Shown here piece after piece: positions 59,565 through 64,000 of a stretch of DNA of 64,000 bases. The stretch is taken from positions 10,044,001-10,108,000 of the forward strand of contig NW_027331831.1 of assembly GCF_033568475.1 (NCBI RefSeq). The letters run 5' to 3'. Origin of the DNA: Henckelia pumila. Its lineage: Eukaryota; Streptophyta; Magnoliopsida; Lamiales; Gesneriaceae. Below the pieces are notes generated by a model. The model was not told the origin of the DNA and searched no databases. It saw nothing but the letters and a program-made list of their open reading frames with translations. The position numbers and the translations under genes were made by a program. Numbering within the stretch: the stretch's first letter is position 1; every line of letters begins with the position of its first letter.

Positions 59565-62500
59565 CTAATTTCCAATCACCGCATTAACTAAGTCCAAACA
59601 TTTCTTGAACTTAGCATACGGCAGTGACTTAGTCATAGCATCTGCAGGGTTTTCTTCTGATGCTATCTTCACAAAGATCACATCTTCTTTTTCAATTACA
59701 TCTCTCACGAAATGCATTTTCACGTCTATGTGTTTCGATCGTTCATGATAGACTTGGTGTTTCGTCAAGTGTATTGTACTTTGATTGTCACAGTGTACTA
59801 CAACTTGATCTTGTTTTACACCCAACTCCGCTATCATCCCTTTTAACCACAATCCTTCCTTTATGGCCTCAGTCACAGCTATGAATTCTGCCTCAGTGGT
59901 AGAAAGAGCAACCACTGACTGTAAATTAGACTTCCAGGTGATCGTTGTGCCATAAAAGGTGAACACATAACCAGTCAACGACTTTCTTGTGTCTAAGTTC
60001 CCAGCAAAATCTGAATCCACATATCCAACTACCGGATCAATCCCATCTTGATGTTTCTCAAACTTCAATCTCAGCCCAGTTGTGTTTATGAGATATCGGA
60101 GAATCCACTTCAAAGCTTCCCAATGATATGTTCCCGGATTATCCATAAATCTTGACACTACACTGATTGCGTATGCCAGATCAGGCCTACTACACACCAT
60201 TCCATATATGAGACTCCCCACTCCACTAGCATATGGAATACCAGCCATCTTCATCTTGTTTTCCTCACTTTTAGGTGACTGATTTGCAGATAGCTTCAAA
60301 TGTTGTCCCAGAGGGGTCAAGACAGATTTTGCATGATTCATATTATACCGCAGAACAACCTTCTTCAAATAGTTCTTCTGACTCAGATGAATCTCCTGTC
60401 TTTTTCTATTTCTTACTATGTCCATGCCCAGAATTCTCTTCGCTTCACCCAGATCTTTCATCTCAAACTCTGTGTTGAGCTGTTGTTTCAAGGATGATAT
60501 CTCTGTCCTACTTTTACTTGCGATCAAGATATCATCAACGTAAATCAGTAGGTACAAGATAACCTGCCCATCATCCTTCTTCAGATAGACACATCTGTCA
60601 TATTGGCTTCTCACAAACCCAATATCAATCATGAACTCATCAAACCTCTTGTTCCACTGCCTAGGACTCTGCTTTAGCCCATACAATGATTTTCTCAGTA
60701 AGCAGACTTTGTTCTGGGTTTTCTGATGTATGAAGCCCTTTGGTTGTTCCATATAAATGGTTTCTTCCAGGTCACCGTGTAGAAACGCAGTTTTCACATC
60801 CATCTGCTCAAGCTCCAAGTTGAGCTGGTTCACCAGTGCTAACATGATTCGGATGGAACAATGTTTGACCACTGAAGAATAGACCTCATTAAAATCTATC
60901 CCTTCTACTTGACCAAAACCCTTTGCAACCAATCTTGCTTTATACTTGATCTGATCTGTACCAGGAGTTCCTTCCTTCTGTTTATAGATCCACTTGCATC
61001 CCAATGTCTTTTGATGCATCGGTCTGTCTACTAGCTTCCAGGTTTGATTCTTCTCAAGTGAGTTCATCTCTTCATTCATAGCTTCAATCCACTTGTTTTT
61101 CTGTTTACTCGTCATAGCTTCATCATAAGTATTTGGCTCTGAATACTCCACCTCCTCAGCTACTGTCAGTGCATACCAAGCCAGATCAGCTTCACCAAAC
61201 CTCTTAGAAGCTCTGATCTCCCTTCTGGTTCTGTCCCTTGCAAGATTATAAGTTCTTAAGTACTCTTTTGGATCACTCGCTGTCATATCATCATCTTGCA
61301 TCTCATCTGCCTCTTCATCTGGCACAGAAGACTCCACCTCAATCGGTAGTTTATCATTCACACTGATCTGACTGTCCTTTCCATTTGTATTCATTTTATA
61401 TCCCAGTTTGGATTCATCAAACTTCACATCCTTGGTGTTGAAGCACTTTGGACCTCTTGACTCCAGGTTCCAAACCTTATAACCCTTCACACCATCCGGA
61501 TACCCAATGAATATACATCTTACTGCCCTTGCTTCCAACTTGTCCTGTTTTAGATGAGCATATGCTAGACATCCGAATACCCTCAAGTTTGAGTAGTCTG
61601 CAGGTGTTCCACTCCACTTTTCCATTGGTGTCTTGAAACCAATCGCACTGGATGGACACCTATTGACCAAATAGCACGCAGTAGATAATGCTTCTCCCCA
61701 GAAAGACTTAGGAAGAGAAGCATTGATCAACATACATCTGACCCTTTCCAGAAGAGTTCTGTTCATTCTCTCTGCCAGGCCATTTTGCTGTGGTGTTCCT
61801 GCCAGTGTTCTGTGTCTGGTAATGCCTTTCTCCTTGCATAGCTTGACAAACTTATCTGATAAGTATTCCAGCCCATTATCTGTTCTCAGGTGTTTCACTC
61901 TTCGATCACTCTTGTTCTCAACTGCCAGCAGCCATTCTCTGAACTTGTCATAGACTTCATCCTTAGTCTTTAAGATGAATATACATGCTCTCCTTGAGTA
62001 ATCATCTATCAAAGACATGAAGTATCTGCCTCCACCATGAGTTTCTGTCCGAGAAGGACCCCATAGATCTGAATGAATGTAGGCCAATGGTTGCTCAGTT
62101 GTGTGACTTCCTTGACCAAACGATACTCTTTTAGATTTCCCAAGAGCACAACTATCACACAGCTCAAGTGATTCGATCTTATCTCCACCTAACAGACTCT
62201 GTTTAGACAGTTCATGTAATCCCTTCTCACTTACATGTCCAAGCCTCAGATGCCATAGCTTGGTTCTGTCTTGCTGTTCCTGAATACTTGTTGTACTTCC
62301 AATTATCGTATCACCTTGTAGTACATACAGGAGGTTCCTTTTGACAGCCTTCATCACAACAAGAGATCCTTTTGACACTGAGATACTGCCTGCTCCTGAT
62401 TTGAATGAATATCCCTGAGCATCAAGCATTCCCAATGATATCAAGTTTCTCTTCAACTCGGACACATACCTCACCTTGGTGAGTACTCTGTCGATCCCAT

Positions 62501-63518
62501 CATGCATCCTTATTCTGATATTTCCAGAGCCCTTTATCCTGCATGATTTATTATTCCCCAACAGTACCATGCCCTGATCTGATTCCTCCAATTTTTCAAA
62601 CCAAGATCTTATAGGACACATGTGAAAGGAGCATCCTGAATTCAGTATCCACTCGTGGTTTTGATCACCTTTAGAAACCACCAATACTTCTGCTGAGTCA
62701 TATCCATCTGTAGCTATGGCCAGAGTACCATCATCCTTGGGTTTTTCCTGTTGCTTCCCTTTCCTTTCAGGACAATCTCTTCGCAGATGTCCAACCTTCT
62801 GACAGGCATAGCACTTCATATTACCCAAGTTTCTGTTTTGGTATCTTCCTTGAATCTTCGATCTGGACTTTGGCCTATATTTTCCACTGAATGTCCTCTT
62901 ATCACTTCTGCCTCTCGCCGTAAGACCTTCTCCATGTGATTCAGTGTTTGTGTTCGATTTTCTCTGAAGTTCCTTGGATTGAATAGCAGACATAACTTCT
63001 TCCAATGTTATCGTCTGTTCTCTTCCATATAGCAAAGCATCCCTGAAATTTTTATATACTTTAGGAAGAGCATTCAGAAGTATCAAAGCTTGATCTTCAT
63101 CCTCAAGCTTTACTTCAATATTCTCCAAGTCATCCAATATCTTGGTGACTTCTTCGATCTGGTCTTCAAGGTTCTTCTCATCCTTAATCACAAAGGAATA
63201 CAATCTCTGTTTCATGTACAGACGATTAGCCAAGGATTTCGTCATGTATAAATTTTCGAGTTTGAGCCACACCGCCGCTGCAGATTCTTCTCTGGCCACC
63301 TCCCGAAGTGGTCTATCTCCCAGACAGAGAATAATTGCACTGTGTGCTTTCTCGAGCAATTCATCCTTGTTCTTTATCTCATCGGACATCTCCCTCTTCT
63401 TCTTAAGAGCCTCCACCAATCCTTGTTGTATCAGGATTGCATGCATCTTAATCCTCCAGAGTGAGAAATCGTTCTTGCCCGTAAACTTCTCAATATCAAA
63501 CTTCATTGATCCCACCAT
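59565..63518 (-). CDS. Copia gag-pol polyprotein, protease active site altered (Asp to Asn)
   Basis: The frame has no internal stop. The first ATG is at 63518; a longer reading would use GTG at 63548, which overlaps the primer-binding site, so numbering here counts from that GTG. Gag: KFDIEKFTGKNDFSLWRIKM (17-36), CCHC knuckle CYACQKVGHLRRDC (246-259). Protease: WILNSGCSFHMCP with Asn303 where the family has the catalytic Asp. Integrase: zinc site (HLRLGH, CDSC), then Asp494, Asp557 and Glu593. RT: YVDD at 1003-1006. RNase H: Asp1178, Glu1219/1221, Asp1254 (HCDNQS). The usual end, PADAMTKSLP, is present. All other catalytic residues look intact, so the copy probably needs protease from elsewhere. 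Confidence 0.95.
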   Translation of the reverse strand: MVGSMKFDIEKFTGKNDFSLWRIKMHAILIQQGLVEALKKKREMSDEIKNKDELLEKAHSAIILCLGDRPLREVAREESAAAVWLKLENLYMTKSLANRLYMKQRLYSFVIKDEKNLEDQIEEVTKILDDLENIEVKLEDEDQALILLNALPKVYKNFRDALLYGREQTITLEEVMSAIQSKELQRKSNTNTESHGEGLTARGRSDKRTFSGKYRPKSRSKIQGRYQNRNLGNMKCYACQKVGHLRRDCPERKGKQQEKPKDDGTLAIATDGYDSAEVLVVSKGDQNHEWILNSGCSFHMCPIRSWFEKLEESDQGMVLLGNNKSCRIKGSGNIRIRMHDGIDRVLTKVRYVSELKRNLISLGMLDAQGYSFKSGAGSISVSKGSLVVMKAVKRNLLYVLQGDTIIGSTTSIQEQQDRTKLWHLRLGHVSEKGLHELSKQSLLGGDKIESLELCDSCALGKSKRVSFGQGSHTTEQPLAYIHSDLWGPSRTETHGGGRYFMSLIDDYSRRACIFILKTKDEVYDKFREWLLAVENKSDRRVKHLRTDNGLEYLSDKFVKLCKEKGITRHRTLAGTPQQNGLAERMNRTLLERVRCMLINASLPKSFWGEALSTACYLVNRCPSSAIGFKTPMEKWSGTPADYSNLRVFGCLAYAHLKQDKLEARAVRCIFIGYPDGVKGYKVWNLESRGPKCFNTKDVKFDESKLGYKMNTNGKDSQISVNDKLPIEVESSVPDEEADEMQDDDMTASDPKEYLRTYNLARDRTRREIRASKRFGEADLAWYALTVAEEVEYSEPNTYDEAMTSKQKNKWIEAMNEEMNSLEKNQTWKLVDRPMHQKTLGCKWIYKQKEGTPGTDQIKYKARLVAKGFGQVEGIDFNEVYSSVVKHCSIRIMLALVNQLNLELEQMDVKTAFLHGDLEETIYMEQPKGFIHQKTQNKVCLLRKSLYGLKQSPRQWNKRFDEFMIDIGFVRSQYDRCVYLKKDDGQVILYLLIYVDDILIASKSRTEISSLKQQLNTEFEMKDLGEAKRILGMDIVRNRKRQEIHLSQKNYLKKVVLRYNMNHAKSVLTPLGQHLKLSANQSPKSEENKMKMAGIPYASGVGSLIYGMVCSRPDLAYAISVVSRFMDNPGTYHWEALKWILRYLINTTGLRLKFEKHQDGIDPVVGYVDSDFAGNLDTRKSLTGYVFTFYGTTITWKSNLQSVVALSTTEAEFIAVTEAIKEGLWLKGMIAELGVKQDQVVVHCDNQSTIHLTKHQVYHERSKHIDVKMHFVRDVIEKEDVIFVKIASEENPADAMTKSLPYAKFKKCLDLVNAVIGN

Positions 63519-63531
63519 CTTTGCTTGGTTT

Positions 63532-63547
63532 CCCACAGACGGCGCCA
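63532..63547 (-). other. Copia primer-binding site
   Basis: TGGCGCCGTCTGTGGG begins two bases after the 5' LTR. The first nine bases suit the 3' end of plant tRNA-Asp; the rest does not extend that match. It is not the initiator-Met site common in plant Copia. The gag ATG follows only about 31 bp after the LTR. Confidence 0.65.
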
Positions 63548-63549
63548 CT

Positions 63550-64000
63550 TGTTAGGAATCAATCCGAATTTGAAGATCGAGAATTCACCAGGCAAACGAA
63601 ACACACAGATAAGAACAATAATTCCAGAAAGCAGATGAACCTAATGCACACAAATCAATCAACCAACTCACGCGAAAGCGATTAAACGACGCAAGTATTT
63701 ACGTGGTTCGGCAAAGATTTGCCTACGTCCACGGGAGAGCAACACACACACTTTTATTAATCACCCAACAGAACAACGCAAGCTCAAGAACAGAGCTTAT
63801 TACAGAGATGGACAACGAAAAAAACTCTCAAGCTAGATACAGACTCAATTCAAGCTTTTGATACTTGAATTTTTCCCGTCACAATCTTCGCTTGTTTCTC
63901 TCCTCCGAAATCTCTCTTTTGTTCTCTCAATATATTCTGAAGAATCTGATTTTCTGTTATTCTCGTTGCGGCCAGCTTCCATCTGCTTATATAGAGAATT
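63550..64000 (-). repeat. Copia 5' LTR (cut by window end)
   Basis: The first 451 bp on the + strand match 58695-59145. Mismatches are mostly transitions. A TATA-like CTATATAAG lies at 63986-63994 on the minus strand. About 360 bp are expected beyond the window. Confidence 0.92.

Larger units (their letters stand above)
58695..64000 (-). mobile_element. Ty1/Copia LTR retrotransposon, truncated by the window edge
   Basis: The 3' LTR is 58695-59509 (815 bp, TGTTAG...CAACA on the + strand), followed by the polypurine tract complement at 59510-59520. The polyprotein is 59565-63518, the primer-binding site is beside 63549, and the 5' LTR starts at 63550 and runs past 64000. Bases 58690-58694 (ATATA) would be the left target repeat. 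Fourteen differences over the about 451 bp shared by the LTRs (about 3%) suggest a fairly young insertion. The gag-pol order protease, integrase, RT, RNase H is Copia; TNT1-94/Tork-like is likely. Confidence 0.95.

Overview
This is plant nuclear DNA, from a eudicot and probably an asterid. The evidence is intron-bearing genes of plant-specific families, an AT-rich intergenic background, and plant transposable elements: a Cassandra TRIM carrying 5S rRNA boxes, plant-type Ty3 LTRs, a Copia element and hAT elements. An order such as Lamiales is only an impression. There is no operon, CRISPR array, tRNA gene or true rRNA gene.

Five host genes can be supported. (1) A type-A response regulator, + strand, 5' end outside the window (81-1246). 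(2) A group I formin of the FH4/FH8 type, + strand, two exons (23308-26012). (3) A single-exon GT8 galacturonosyltransferase-like (GATL) gene on the - strand (27792-28979), convergent with the formin. (4) The mitochondrial pyruvate dehydrogenase E1 alpha subunit, - strand, eight exons that I could join in frame to 391 codons (39243-42059). (5) A SIN3-like (SNL) corepressor, - strand, about seventeen exons that join in frame to about 930 codons (44696-52915). The SIN3-like product keeps PAH1-3 and the C-terminal domain but lacks the central histone-deacetylase interaction region. A broken copy of one of its exons lies downstream at 43640-44052. The genes act in separate pathways (cytokinin signalling, actin nucleation, cell-wall synthesis, acetyl-CoA supply, transcriptional repression) and show no functional clustering.

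The rest is largely transposons. From 6.7 to 17.1 kb there is a layered nest. A complete Cassandra TRIM is followed by an old Ty3-type LTR, which is broken by a 2.4-kb solo LTR of the same family in the opposite orientation and by a 6.2-kb hAT element with a perfect 8-bp target duplication. The hAT element itself holds a roughly 0.94-kb foldback element and a 1.9-kb solo LTR. The right end of the window is a Copia element on the - strand whose 3' LTR and polyprotein are complete and whose 5' LTR runs off the edge. Its polyprotein frame is open, but the protease active-site Asp is Asn.

The most interesting pattern is a set of six short elements (2646-3240, 29551-30098, 32436-32944, 37397-38003, 42820-43368, 55542-55986). 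Each has an AT-rich core flanked by dense clusters of one short GC-rich word, and each family has its own word. All six are bounded by 8-bp direct repeats, perfect or slightly decayed, which marks them as non-autonomous hAT elements. By analogy with Ac/Ds, the words look like subterminal transposase-binding sites. The window also holds several long foldback repeats, a MITE with two copies of an 18-bp perfect palindrome, a roughly 180-bp tandem repeat behind the formin, and a 44-bp uninterrupted G run inside an intron of the SIN3-like gene.
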